In this document: positions 8,734 to 16,048 of the stretch, piece by piece
Position numbering within the stretch: position 1 is the first letter of the stretch
How the letters are laid out: each line of letters opens with the position of its first letter
Source of the DNA: Lachnospiraceae bacterium UBA1683
Lineage (GTDB): Bacteria; Bacillota; Clostridia; Lachnospirales; Lachnospiraceae
NCBI GenBank assembly: GCA_002320245.1
Contig: DCKD01000068.1
Coordinates: 1 to 49,555, forward strand
Direction of reading: 5' to 3'
Length of the DNA stretch: 49,555 bases
The notes under the pieces: model-generated
The model's database searches: none
Told to the model about the DNA's origin: nothing
The model's input: the letters and a program-made list of their open reading frames with translations, nothing else
Translations under genes and position numbers: made by a program

Positions 8734-9018
8734 ATGATGAATTTGAACCTTCAGTTTTTCGCTCATAAAAAAGGAGTTGGTTCCACAAAGAACGGGCGTG
8801 ACTCCGAGGCTAAAAGATTAGGTGCCAAAAGAGCTGACGGACAGTTTGTAAAAGCTGGTAACATCCTGTACAGACAGCGCGGAACTAAGATTCACCCAGG
8901 CGTGAATGTTGGACGTGGCGGAGATGATACTCTGTTCGCACTGGTTGACGGTGTTGTTCGATTTGAAAGAAAAGGAAGAGATAAGAAACAGGTTTCTATC
9001 TATCCGGTAGCTGAATAA
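8734..9018 (+). CDS. rpmA: 50S ribosomal protein L27 with cleavable N-terminal extension
   Basis: A 94-residue L27. The N-terminus MMNLNLQFF precedes AHKKGVGSTKNGRDSE; cleavage by Prp after LQFF exposes the mature N-terminus that reaches the peptidyl-transferase centre. The LQFF site is intact, consistent with the prp gene directly upstream. GAGGAGGTG lies about 10 bases before the ATG at 8734; a second ATG follows at once. A strong terminator lies 14 bases after the stop. Confidence 0.98.
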   Translation: MMNLNLQFFAHKKGVGSTKNGRDSEAKRLGAKRADGQFVKAGNILYRQRGTKIHPGVNVGRGGDDTLFALVDGVVRFERKGRDKKQVSIYPVAE

Positions 9019-9031
9019 TCATCAGTTCATG

Positions 9032-9056
9032 AAGGCAGGATTTTTCCTGCCTTTTT
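9032..9056 (+). terminator. Intrinsic terminator after rpmA
   Basis: AAGGCAGGA and TCCTGCCTT form a 9-bp stem followed by a T run. It separates the ribosomal protein genes from obgE. Confidence 0.9.
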
Positions 9057-9132
9057 TGTGTTAGCAATGAGTTTAAACTCATTTGTGCAACCCCCTTCTG
9101 GGAATGTAATCTTGGAAAAGAGAGGTATAGAT

Positions 9133-10416
9133 ATGTTTGCAGACAGAGCAAAAATTATCATTCGCTCCGGAAAAGGCGGAAACGGACATGTCAGCTTCCG
9201 GCGTGAATTATATGTGGCAAATGGAGGCCCCGACGGCGGAGACGGCGGCAAGGGCGGAGACTTGATTTTTGAAGTAGACGAAGGATTGAATACTCTGTAT
9301 GATTTTCGGCATAAGAGAAAATTTGCTGCCGGAGACGGCGAGGAAGGCGGTAAACGCAGATGCCACGGAAAAGATGGGAAGGATGTCGTTTTAAAAGTTC
9401 CGGAGGGAACGGTAATCAAAGAGGTTAAGACAGGAAAAGTTGTCGCAGATATGTCTGGGGACAACCGTCGGCAGATTGTGCTTAAGGGCGGAAAAGGCGG
9501 ATTGGGAAACCAGCATTTTGCTACGGCAACGATGCAGGTCCCAAAGTATGCGCAGCCCGGACAGCCGGCAATGGAGATGGAAGTAACACTGGAACTGAAA
9601 GTCATTGCTGATGTAGGACTGATTGGTTTTCCGAATGTAGGGAAGTCCACGTTACTGTCCCGTGTAACAAATGCCGACCCGAAGATTGCCAATTATCATT
9701 TCACAACATTGAATCCGAATCTGGGCGTTGTAGATTTAAAGGGCGGCAAGGGATTTGTCATGGCTGATATCCCGGGACTGATTGAAGGTGCGTCGGAAGG
9801 TGTCGGTCTGGGACATGAATTTCTTCGTCATATTGAGCGTACAAAGCTGATGATTCATGTCGTGGATGCCGCAGGAACCGAGGGACGCGACCCGGTGGAG
9901 GATATTTACAAAATCAATGCGGAGCTGGAAGCTTACAATCCTGAAATTGCAAAGCGACCGCAGGTAATCGCAGCCAATAAGACAGATTTGATTTATCCGG
10001 AAGACGAAAATCCGGTAGAGCGTCTGCGTGCAGAGTTTGGGCCAAAGGGAATCAAGGTATTTCCAATTTCCGGTGTTTCCGGAAAGGGCATTCATGAACT
10101 GCTGTATTATGTCGGAGAAGAATTGCAGAAAATCGGAACGGAAACTGTTGTCTTCGAGCAGGAGTATTTCCCGGAGGATGAGTTGATTTATGAAGAACTT
10201 CCATATACTATCGAAAAAGAAGACGACATGTATGTAGTAGAAGGTCCGAAGATTGAGAAGATGCTTGGATATACGAATCTCGATTCTGAGAAGGGCTTTG
10301 CATTTTTCCAGCGCTTTTTGAAAGATGCCGGTATTCTGGACGGGCTTGAAGCGGCGGGTATTCAGGAAGGCGATACCGTCAGGATGTACGGACTACAGTT
10401 CGACTATTACAAATAA
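9133..10416 (+). CDS. obgE: GTPase ObgE/CgtA
   Basis: About 427 residues of the Obg GTPase, which acts in late 50S assembly and stress signalling. The glycine-rich Obg fold is first (SGKGGNGHVSF, GGPDGGDGGKGGD), then the G domain with GFPNVGKST (G1), DIPG (G3) and NKTD (G4), then the C-terminal OCT domain found in Gram-positives (YTIEKEDDMYVVEGP, near 10204). The ATG at 9133 follows GAGG at 7 bases. Upstream in-frame starts from 9058 overlap a probable weak promoter (TTGTGC, 16 bases, TGTAAT at 9105-9110) and are not favoured. Confidence 0.96.
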   Translation: MFADRAKIIIRSGKGGNGHVSFRRELYVANGGPDGGDGGKGGDLIFEVDEGLNTLYDFRHKRKFAAGDGEEGGKRRCHGKDGKDVVLKVPEGTVIKEVKTGKVVADMSGDNRRQIVLKGGKGGLGNQHFATATMQVPKYAQPGQPAMEMEVTLELKVIADVGLIGFPNVGKSTLLSRVTNADPKIANYHFTTLNPNLGVVDLKGGKGFVMADIPGLIEGASEGVGLGHEFLRHIERTKLMIHVVDAAGTEGRDPVEDIYKINAELEAYNPEIAKRPQVIAANKTDLIYPEDENPVERLRAEFGPKGIKVFPISGVSGKGIHELLYYVGEELQKIGTETVVFEQEYFPEDELIYEELPYTIEKEDDMYVVEGPKIEKMLGYTNLDSEKGFAFFQRFLKDAGILDGLEAAGIQEGDTVRMYGLQFDYYK

Positions 10417-10433
10417 ACCATTTGATTGAGTAC

Positions 10434-10468
10434 GCCGGAAAACAGATTCCGAATGTCCGTTTTCCGGC
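10434..10468. other. Perfect 10-bp stem hairpin between obgE and yhbY
   Basis: GCCGGAAAAC (10434-10443) and GTTTTCCGGC (10459-10468) are exact inverse repeats with a 15-base loop. No T run follows, so it is not a classical terminator. It may be an RNA processing or stability element that sets the ratio of ObgE to the genes downstream. Confidence 0.6.
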
Positions 10469-10491
10469 AGAAATGAACAGGAGATTAGAAA

Positions 10492-10782
10492 ATGACTTCA
10501 AAACAGAGAGCATATTTAAAAGGACTTGCAATGAACATCGAGCCGATTTTCCAGATTGGAAAGTCCAGTATGAATCCGGGTCTTACGCAGGCAATTTCCG
10601 AAGCACTTGATGCCAGAGAGCTGATTAAAATTAGTGTTCTCCAGAACTGTGCGGACAATCCGCGCGAGCTCGCTGAGATGGTCGCAGAGCGCACTCATTC
10701 TCAGATTGTACAGGTAATCGGAAAGAAAATCGTACTGTATAAGGAAGGAAAAGACGACAAGAAGAAAATTATTTTGCCATAG
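10492..10782 (+). CDS. yhbY: YhbY-family CRM-domain RNA-binding protein
   Basis: A 96-residue single CRM domain with the GxxG-like loop region IFQIGKSSMNPGLTQ and the family pattern from LKGLAMNIEPIFQ through IGKKIVLYK. YhbY binds pre-50S particles and fits between obgE and rsfS as an assembly factor. GGAGATTAG lies before the ATG at 10492. nadD starts 8 bases after its stop. Confidence 0.93.
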   Translation: MTSKQRAYLKGLAMNIEPIFQIGKSSMNPGLTQAISEALDARELIKISVLQNCADNPRELAEMVAERTHSQIVQVIGKKIVLYKEGKDDKKKIILP

Positions 10783-10790
10783 GTGATGAG

Positions 10791-11429
10791 ATGAAAATAG
10801 GTATTATGGGCGGCACATTTGATCCGATTCATATTGGTCATCTGCTCCTCGGAGAATTTGCCTATGAGGATTTCGGATTGGATGAAATCTGGTTTCTTCC
10901 AAATGGAAATCCTCCGCATAAACAGACGAAGGAGATGGAAGATGCATTGATGCACCGGGTGGAAATGATTCGTCTGGCAATCAAAGATGTCCCTTATTTT
11001 AAATTATGTCTGCATGAGGCAAAGGAGACAAGCCATTCTTACACATATAAAACGATGCGGGAGCTGAATGCAATTTATCCGGAGAATGAATTTTATTTTA
11101 TTCTTGGGGCAGACTCTTTATTTGCAATTGAGCATTGGAAATATTTCCGGGAGATTTTCCCGACCTGTATCATTCTTGCGGCGATGCGGGATGATAAGGA
11201 TGCAGAGGATATGCGGATGCAGATTCATTATCTGACACAGGAGTACGATGCACGAATCGAGCTGCTTCGTGCGCCATTGTTGGAAATCTCATCAACAACA
11301 ATCCGAAAGCGTGCTGCAAGGGGACTCCGTGTATATTATATGGTCCCGGATGCAGTAGCCGACTATATCAAAAAACAACACTTGTACATTACAAAGGAAA
11401 AGAAAAGCAATGGATTTAGAGACAATTAA
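10791..11429 (+). CDS. nadD: Nicotinate-nucleotide adenylyltransferase
   Basis: A 212-residue NadD joining nicotinate mononucleotide and ATP to give deamido-NAD. It starts IGIMGGTFDPIHIGHLL, with the nucleotidyltransferase HxGH motif, and carries ISSTTIRKR, the ATP-binding ISSTxxR motif, near the C-terminus. The length is normal. The last 20 bases overlap yqeK, indicating tight coupling in the obg-yhbY-nadD-yqeK-rsfS operon known from Firmicutes. Confidence 0.96.
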   Translation: MKIGIMGGTFDPIHIGHLLLGEFAYEDFGLDEIWFLPNGNPPHKQTKEMEDALMHRVEMIRLAIKDVPYFKLCLHEAKETSHSYTYKTMRELNAIYPENEFYFILGADSLFAIEHWKYFREIFPTCIILAAMRDDKDAEDMRMQIHYLTQEYDARIELLRAPLLEISSTTIRKRAARGLRVYYMVPDAVADYIKKQHLYITKEKKSNGFRDN

Positions 11430-11973
11430 TAAAAAACTTGAGAAAAAGCTGAAACCAGAGCGCTACCGGCATACACAAGGCGTGATGTACACAGCGGCAT
11501 CAATGGCAATGCGCTATGGATATGACATTCAAGAGGCACTCACGGCAGGTCTGCTCCATGACTGCGGAAAGTTCGGCACACCGAAAGAACAGGCGAGGCT
11601 CTGTAAGAAATACGGGATTACACTCAGCGATGCGGAAATGGAAGTATTGCCATTGATTCATGCAAAACTTGGCGCGTACCTTGCAAAAGCGGAGTACGAG
11701 GTGGAGAATGAGCGGATTTTGAATGCAATTTTATATCATACAACAGGACGTCCGGATATGACGATGCTGGAAAAAATCGTGTATCTTGCAGATTATATCG
11801 AACCGGGCAGGAAAATGATTCCCGGGCTCTCCGAGATACGCACACTTGCATTTACGGACATTGACCAGGCAGTGTGCCTTTGTGCAAAGAACACATTGGC
11901 ATACCTGAAATGGCAGGCACGTCCGGTAGATACGATGACAGCAAAAACATATGAGTTTTACTCAAACAAATAG
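11410..11973 (+). CDS. yqeK: YqeK HD-domain hydrolase (Ap4A hydrolase)
   Basis: 187 residues with an HD-domain metal site: H in RYRHTQGV, LLHDCGK as the HD pair, then HAKLGAYLAK and the helix around YLADYIEPGR. YqeK enzymes split Ap4A symmetrically in Gram-positive bacteria. It overlaps nadD by 20 bases and is followed by rsfS after 16 bases, whose SD lies at its stop codon. Confidence 0.93.
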   Translation: MDLETINKKLEKKLKPERYRHTQGVMYTAASMAMRYGYDIQEALTAGLLHDCGKFGTPKEQARLCKKYGITLSDAEMEVLPLIHAKLGAYLAKAEYEVENERILNAILYHTTGRPDMTMLEKIVYLADYIEPGRKMIPGLSEIRTLAFTDIDQAVCLCAKNTLAYLKWQARPVDTMTAKTYEFYSNK

Positions 11974-11989
11974 AGGAGGTATGTATGCT

Positions 11990-12343
11990 ATGGACCAGGC
12001 AAAGAAAATGGCGAAACTTGCATATCATGCATTAGATGATAAAAAAGGGGAAGATATCAAAATCATTGATATTTCCGGCATTTCCGTTCTTGCAGATTAT
12101 TTCATCATTGCAAACGGCACGAATCAGGGTCAGGTACAGGCACTTGTTGATAACGTAGAAGAGGAGATGCACAGGGCTGGATTCCCATTGAAACAGCGGG
12201 AAGGCTACGGAAATGGAAACTGGGTATTGCTTGATTTCGGCGATATCATTGTCCATGTATTTGATAAGGAGAACCGCCTGTTCTATGATTTGGAAAGAAT
12301 CTGGAGAGATGGAAACACCGTAGAGGTGGAAAACCTGAATTAA
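11990..12343 (+). CDS. rsfS: Ribosome silencing factor RsfS
   Basis: 117 residues of the RsfS/Iojap family, which binds L14 and blocks subunit joining in starved cells. Conserved blocks are the N-terminal helix and DISGISVLADYFIIANGTNQGQ, split here as DISGISVLADYF and IIANGTNQGQ, then GYGNGNWVLLDFGDIIVHVF. I chose the ATG at 11990 because GAGGAGGT stands 9 bases before it; in-frame ATGs at 11951 and 11981 are too far or too close. Last gene of the operon, ending 5 bases before a long inverted repeat. Confidence 0.93.
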   Translation: MDQAKKMAKLAYHALDDKKGEDIKIIDISGISVLADYFIIANGTNQGQVQALVDNVEEEMHRAGFPLKQREGYGNGNWVLLDFGDIIVHVFDKENRLFYDLERIWRDGNTVEVENLN

Positions 12344-12348
12344 GACTG

Positions 12349-12429
12349 AAAAGGGGGAAACTGTACCCTAATAGTAAGACACGGAAAAAGAGGCTGTATT
12401 GAACTATTAGGGTACAGTTTCCCCCTTTT
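12349..12429. repeat. Perfect 27-bp inverted repeat, probable bidirectional terminator
   Basis: The arm at 12349-12375 (begins AAAAGGGGGAAACTGTACCC) is exactly complementary to the arm at 12403-12429, with a 27-base loop; a T run ends the right arm and an A run starts the left. It lies between the convergent rsfS and lexA genes and would terminate both ways. A perfect arm this long is more than termination needs, so it may be a mobile or repeated element. A smaller hairpin, CGGACTC / GAGTCCG (12450-12467), follows on the lexA side. Confidence 0.85.
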
Positions 12430-12524
12430 TTGCCCTAAAATCAGAACGACGGACTCTTCAGAGTCCGCCATCCGTGGTATGGTATAACAAAGCAATTCAA
12501 TTTTCTGGCGCCACATACCGTTAT

Positions 12525-13142
12525 TTAACGGAAAAAACGAAATACACCAATTACTTTACCGAGAATCGTACAGTCTGTAACAATGATTGGCTCCATAAAA
12601 TCATTTTCCGGTTGAAGCCGGATGACTCCTTCCTCCTTATAAAATGTCTTTACAGTTGCACCGTCATCAATCAATGCGACAACCATATCCCCGTTATCCG
12701 CCGTGCTTTCTTCCTGAACAAGCACATAATCACCGCTTAAGATACCGGCATTAATCATACTTTCCCCCTGTACCTCCAAAAGGAATGTCTGCTTATTCGG
12801 CATCATTTCAACCGGGAACGGGAAGTAGTTCTCAATATTCTCCTGAGCGAGGATTGGCTCACCGGCTGCAACACGTCCAATCAGCGGAACATTTACTACC
12901 TCACGCCGCGTCAGATTGAATGTATCATCCAGAATCTCAATCGCACGCGGTTTAGTTGGGTCCCGCCGGATATATCCGTTCTTCTCCAATGTTTCAAGGT
13001 GGGAGTGGACTGATGACGTAGACTTTAAATTCACCGCTTCGCAAATCTCACGCACAGCAGGCGGAAATCCCCTTTCTAATATCTGTGATTTTATGTATTC
13101 GAGAATTTCTTCCTGTTTTTGACTGATTTTCCTCTGTGACAT
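12525..13142 (-). CDS. lexA: LexA repressor
   Basis: A 205-residue SOS repressor. The N-terminal winged helix (SQKQEEILEYI through SSVHSHLETLEKNGYI) binds SOS boxes. The self-cleavage site is AG in RVAAGEPIL; the catalytic serine is in GESMINAG and the lysine in ATVKTFY. GGAGG lies 10 bases before the start. The gene is divergent from the yneA-like gene, as in Bacillus, with boxes between them, so it should repress both. Its likely promoter is TTGCGT, 17 bases, TATTAT on this strand (13198-13226). Confidence 0.97.
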   Translation of the reverse strand: MSQRKISQKQEEILEYIKSQILERGFPPAVREICEAVNLKSTSSVHSHLETLEKNGYIRRDPTKPRAIEILDDTFNLTRREVVNVPLIGRVAAGEPILAQENIENYFPFPVEMMPNKQTFLLEVQGESMINAGILSGDYVLVQEESTADNGDMVVALIDDGATVKTFYKEEGVIRLQPENDFMEPIIVTDCTILGKVIGVFRFFR

Positions 13143-13197
13143 ACGCTGTTTTCCTCCGTTTTATCCCTTTTTTCTTCTCTTTGTCTGGTATATTTTA

Positions 13198-13226
13198 ATA
13201 ATACCATATAAAACCGTAAAACGCAA
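13198..13226 (-). promoter_or_regulatory. Probable lexA promoter
   Basis: Read on the minus strand: TTGCGT (-35), 17 bases, TATTAT (-10). The first SOS box lies 10 bases upstream of the -35. Confidence 0.6.
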
Positions 13227-13236
13227 ACACTTGTTG

Positions 13237-13250
13237 CGAAAATATGTTCG
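13237..13250. promoter_or_regulatory. SOS box 1 (LexA site)
   Basis: CGAAAATATGTTCG differs by one base from the Bacillus-type palindrome CGAAC-N4-GTTCG. It is the site nearest lexA. Confidence 0.75.
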
Positions 13251-13269
13251 AATTTCTTAAGAAAAACGG

Positions 13270-13298
13270 TTGACAAACATATGTTCACGATGTATACT
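13270..13298 (+). promoter_or_regulatory. Promoter of the yneA-like gene, overlapped by SOS box 2
   Basis: TTGACA (13270-13275), a 17-base spacer and TATACT (13293-13298), close to consensus. The SOS box CAAACATATGTTCA (13274-13287) covers the end of the -35 and most of the spacer, so bound LexA would block polymerase directly. Confidence 0.85.
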
Positions 13299-13312
13299 GA
13301 TTGTCATAGAGA

Positions 13313-13326
13313 GGAACACCTGTTCT
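13313..13326. promoter_or_regulatory. SOS box 3
   Basis: GGAACACCTGTTCT keeps the GAAC-N4-GTTC core exactly. It lies just downstream of the yneA -10, about where transcription should start. Confidence 0.65.
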
Positions 13327-13392
13327 TCTTAATCTATATACAGAAGGGAACTGGAATATCAGTAAGGTTCAAGCGATAAGGGGAGTGTTGTT

Positions 13393-13776
13393 ATGAGGAA
13401 AACAGATGGAAAAAGCAAAGAGGCAGACAAAAGAGAAGAGCAGCGAAGATATCAGAATCAAAAAATATCCGGACACAATCATTTCACGGCATTATTTACA
13501 GGCTTTCTGTTAATTGCCGTATGTTGTATCTGTTTTGGAAGTTTTATGGCATCCGCACATGGCAACCGCATGAACCCTGAACAATTTCAGGTATATGAAA
13601 GTATTACGATAAAATCCGGAGATACGTTATGGGATATCGCAGAAAGGTATATGCCAAATGATTACAATGGCTCCATAGATTCATATATAAAGGAATTAAA
13701 GTCCATCAACCGCCTGAGTAATGACACGATTAAAACCGGCGATAAACTGATTGTTGTGTATGGGAACTCATTTTAG
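13393..13776 (+). CDS. yneA: YneA-like SOS division inhibitor with LysM domain
   Basis: 127 residues: a charged N-terminus, one membrane segment (about 30-52: HFTALFTGFLLIAVCCICFG), then an extracellular LysM domain (about 68-123, from ESITIKSGDTLWDIAERY to IKTGDKLIVVYG). This matches YneA, which stops septation during DNA damage in Bacillus. The divergent lexA, the SOS promoter and AAGGGGAG before the ATG support the role. Sequence similarity to YneA is low outside LysM, so the name rests largely on context. Confidence 0.85.
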   Translation: MRKTDGKSKEADKREEQRRYQNQKISGHNHFTALFTGFLLIAVCCICFGSFMASAHGNRMNPEQFQVYESITIKSGDTLWDIAERYMPNDYNGSIDSYIKELKSINRLSNDTIKTGDKLIVVYGNSF

Positions 13777-13819
13777 CAGTTCTCCCTGACGGTTGGAACT
13801 TCAATTCAGATTTTTAACG

Positions 13820-13890
13820 GTATCAATATACATCCCTGCCCTCGGTTGAAGAGAGTACACATCTTGTCAGTTGAGGGTATGTATTGATAT
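13820..13890. repeat. Imperfect long inverted repeat after the yneA-like gene
   Basis: TATCAATATACATCCC (from 13821) faces GAGGGTATGTATTGATA (13873-13889), with further matching CCCTC / GAGGG inside. It could be a decayed inverted-repeat element or part of the yneA 3' end. Confidence 0.5.
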
Positions 13891-13904
13891 ATAAACTCAC
13901 CCAT

Positions 13905-13943
13905 AGGCAATATGTGCAGAAAATGTACATGTTGCCTTTCTCA
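13905..13943 (+). terminator. Hairpin terminator of the yneA-like transcript
   Basis: AGGCAATATGT (13905-13915) pairs with ACATGTTGCCT (13927-13937) with one wobble, followed by TTCTCATT. The T tract is weak, so efficiency is uncertain. Confidence 0.5.
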
Positions 13944-14006
13944 TTATTAATATATAGGTATGATTTAACAAAAGCAGATTTCAGTGCGGCATATATCTAT
14001 ACGACA

Positions 14007-14075
14007 AATCTCGATTTTTCCAAAAGATATAGACGGAAAACCGAGATTATGTTATAATAACTCTAGTTATGATAA
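14007..14075 (+). promoter_or_regulatory. Palindromic control region and promoter of the Xer-like gene
   Basis: An extended -10 (TGTTATAAT, TATAAT at 14053-14058) lies 17 bases after a weak -35 (TAGACG, 14030-14035). It is covered by two dyads. One is a hairpin between AATCTCG (14007-14013) and CGAGATT (14042-14048), with TTTTTC / GGAAAA extending it. The other is a near-perfect 24-base palindrome at 14052-14075 (TTATAATAACT facing AGTTATGATAA). Operators, or a recombination site for the adjacent gene, are both possible. Confidence 0.5.
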
Positions 14076-14115
14076 CTGTACAATTACCACAACTACAGAA
14101 TTTAGGAGTTTTGCA

Positions 14116-15216
14116 ATGGATGAAAACAAAGAACTGAACAACACATTTATACCGAACACAAACGAAAAAACATATCACGAACAAACTTATATTGACGACA
14201 CATTGCGCCTGAGGGAAATCCTGAAGACATTACCGCCGTTTGCAAAGGACTATTTCCGGGCGATTGAGCCAACCACATCTGCAAAGACGAGAATTTCATA
14301 TGCCTATGATATCCGCGTGTTCTTTCACTTTTTAATGGAAAATAACCCCATATACAGGGATTATACCATTGAGCAGTTTAAAACCTCGGATTTGGAGCGT
14401 CTGGAGCCTGTAGACATCGAAGAATATCAGGAATATCTGAAGGTCTATAAAAATGAGGATGAAAAGCAGATTACGAACACGGAAAAAGGGCTTGCACGCA
14501 AGATGTCGGCGCTCCGGAGTTTTTACGGTTATTATTTCAGGCATCAGGTTATCGGGAAGAACCCAACGCTCCTTGTCGATATGCCAAAACTGCACGATAA
14601 GGCAATCATCCGCCTGGATACAGATGAAGTTGCATCGTTGCTTGATTTTGTGGAACATGGCGGGGATGAACTGACAGGGCAGAAAAAAGTATATTATGAA
14701 AAAACCAAAAACCGTGATTTGGCAATAATTACTTTACTGCTTGGTACGGGTATCCGTGTATCAGAATGTGTCGGCCTCAATATTACAGATGTTGATTTTA
14801 AAAATAACGGCGTAAAAGTGACACGCAAAGGTGGAAATGAAATGGTCGTTTACTTTGGCGAAGAGGTTGAAAATGCGCTGAAGATGTATCTGTATACAAC
14901 AAGGAAAGCCACTGCTCCCCTCCCCGGTCATGAAAATGCACTGTTTTTGTCCACCCAACGAAAACGGATGGGGGTGCAGGCTGTTGAGAATATGGTAAAG
15001 AAGTATGCCAGACAGGTAACGCCAAACAAAAAAATCACCCCTCATAAGCTGCGCAGTACCTATGGAACAGCTCTATACCGCGAGACAGGCGATATTTACC
15101 TTGTTGCCGATGTCCTCGGGCATAAAGACGTCAATACGACTAGGAAACATTACGCTGCCATTGACGAAGACAGACGGCGCAAGGCTGCGGCGGCTGTAAA
15201 ATTACGGGAGGATTAA
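14116..15216 (+). CDS. Tyrosine recombinase, XerC/XerD/XerS-like
   Basis: 366 residues, complete. An N-terminal core-binding domain (TRISYAYDIRVFFHFLMENNP) precedes the catalytic domain. Catalytic residues are visible: R in GTGIRVSECVG, K in KVTRKGGN, H and R in HKLRSTYGT, H in LGHKDVNTTRKHY and the tyrosine in its last position. I start at ATG 14116, preceded by AGGAG at 7 bases; an upstream open extension crosses the promoter. The length is nearer XerS (single-recombinase dimer resolution) than XerC/D. In contrast to the remnants at 1-1352 it is intact and sits in a housekeeping setting, so chromosome resolution is more likely than element integration. Confidence 0.88.
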   Translation: MDENKELNNTFIPNTNEKTYHEQTYIDDTLRLREILKTLPPFAKDYFRAIEPTTSAKTRISYAYDIRVFFHFLMENNPIYRDYTIEQFKTSDLERLEPVDIEEYQEYLKVYKNEDEKQITNTEKGLARKMSALRSFYGYYFRHQVIGKNPTLLVDMPKLHDKAIIRLDTDEVASLLDFVEHGGDELTGQKKVYYEKTKNRDLAIITLLLGTGIRVSECVGLNITDVDFKNNGVKVTRKGGNEMVVYFGEEVENALKMYLYTTRKATAPLPGHENALFLSTQRKRMGVQAVENMVKKYARQVTPNKKITPHKLRSTYGTALYRETGDIYLVADVLGHKDVNTTRKHYAAIDEDRRRKAAAAVKLRED

Positions 15217-15253
15217 GATAGAACGGAATGAATTTGGAAAGGAACGAATAAAG

Positions 15254-15988
15254 ATGCAGTTACAACGATTATTAAGCTACACAAGAAAAGCGGTTGACGA
15301 ATATCAGATGATTGAGGAAGGCGACCATATTGCAGTCGGGATATCCGGAGGAAAGGACAGCCTGACTCTGCTCTATGCACTTCATGGGCTGCAGAGGTTT
15401 TACCCGAAGCATTTTAAAATAAGTGCAGTCACGGTAAATCTTGGATTTGAAGATTTTGATTTGTCTCCGATTCAACAATTGTGTGCCGAGATGAAAATCC
15501 CATACAAAATTGTGACGACCGATATTTACAACATTTTATTTCAGGTACGCAAAGAAAAAAATCCTTGCTCCCTCTGTGCAAAGATGCGGAAAGGTGCGCT
15601 AAATGAAACAATCCGGGGAATGGGCTGTAATAAAGTTGCATATGCCCATCATAAAGATGACATTATTGAAACGATGCTGCTCTCTCTGATATATGAAGGC
15701 AGATTCTATTCATTTTCTCCGAAAACATATCTTGACCGTATGGATTTAACTGTAATACGGCCGATTATGTTTGTCGATGAAGTGGAAGTAATCGGTTTTC
15801 AGCATAAGTATGATTTACCCGTTGTAAAAAGTAAATGCCCGGTGGACGGATACACGAAACGGCAATATGCAAAGGAACTGGTACGCCAGTTAAATGAGGA
15901 AAATCCTGGAGTCCGGGAACGGCTTTTCCACGCGATTCTGGACGGAAACATTGCAGGGTGGCCGGAACGTGTTCCCCATGTAAGGTGA
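15254..15988 (+). CDS. TtcA-like tRNA 2-thiolation enzyme (PP-loop ATPase)
   Basis: 244 residues. The PP-loop SGGKDSLTLL is near the N-terminus, a CxxC pair is in NPCSLCAKMRKG, and a further cysteine is in KSKCPVDG. This is the TtcA/TilS-related group that thiolates cytidine 32 of tRNA using an iron-sulfur cluster. AHHKDDIIETMLLSL matches the conserved AHxxDD block. An SD (GGAAAGGAACG) precedes the ATG. Which tRNA position is modified is not certain, because relatives act at other sites. Confidence 0.85.
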   Translation: MQLQRLLSYTRKAVDEYQMIEEGDHIAVGISGGKDSLTLLYALHGLQRFYPKHFKISAVTVNLGFEDFDLSPIQQLCAEMKIPYKIVTTDIYNILFQVRKEKNPCSLCAKMRKGALNETIRGMGCNKVAYAHHKDDIIETMLLSLIYEGRFYSFSPKTYLDRMDLTVIRPIMFVDEVEVIGFQHKYDLPVVKSKCPVDGYTKRQYAKELVRQLNEENPGVRERLFHAILDGNIAGWPERVPHVR

Positions 15989-16012
15989 CAATTTCCTATA
16001 GCATAAAAATAT

Positions 16013-16041
16013 CTGTCCGGAACGCCAACTGTTCCGGACAG
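16013..16041 (-). terminator. Terminator of the minus-strand cluster
   Basis: CTGTCCGGAAC and GTTCCGGACAG form a perfect 11-bp stem with a 7-base loop. On the minus strand it is followed by ATATTTTTA, so it mainly ends transcription from the gene at 16049; it may also stop the convergent ttcA-like transcript. Confidence 0.85.
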
Positions 16042-16048
16042 TAAAGAA

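Noticed and set aside
10422..10610. 62-codon plus-strand frame between obgE and yhbY
   Set aside because: It covers the hairpin and overlaps yhbY in another frame; no SD or similarity.
12474..12740. Plus-strand frame antisense to the lexA 3' end
   Set aside because: It has no SD and overlaps the lexA peptidase domain, whose motifs are intact.
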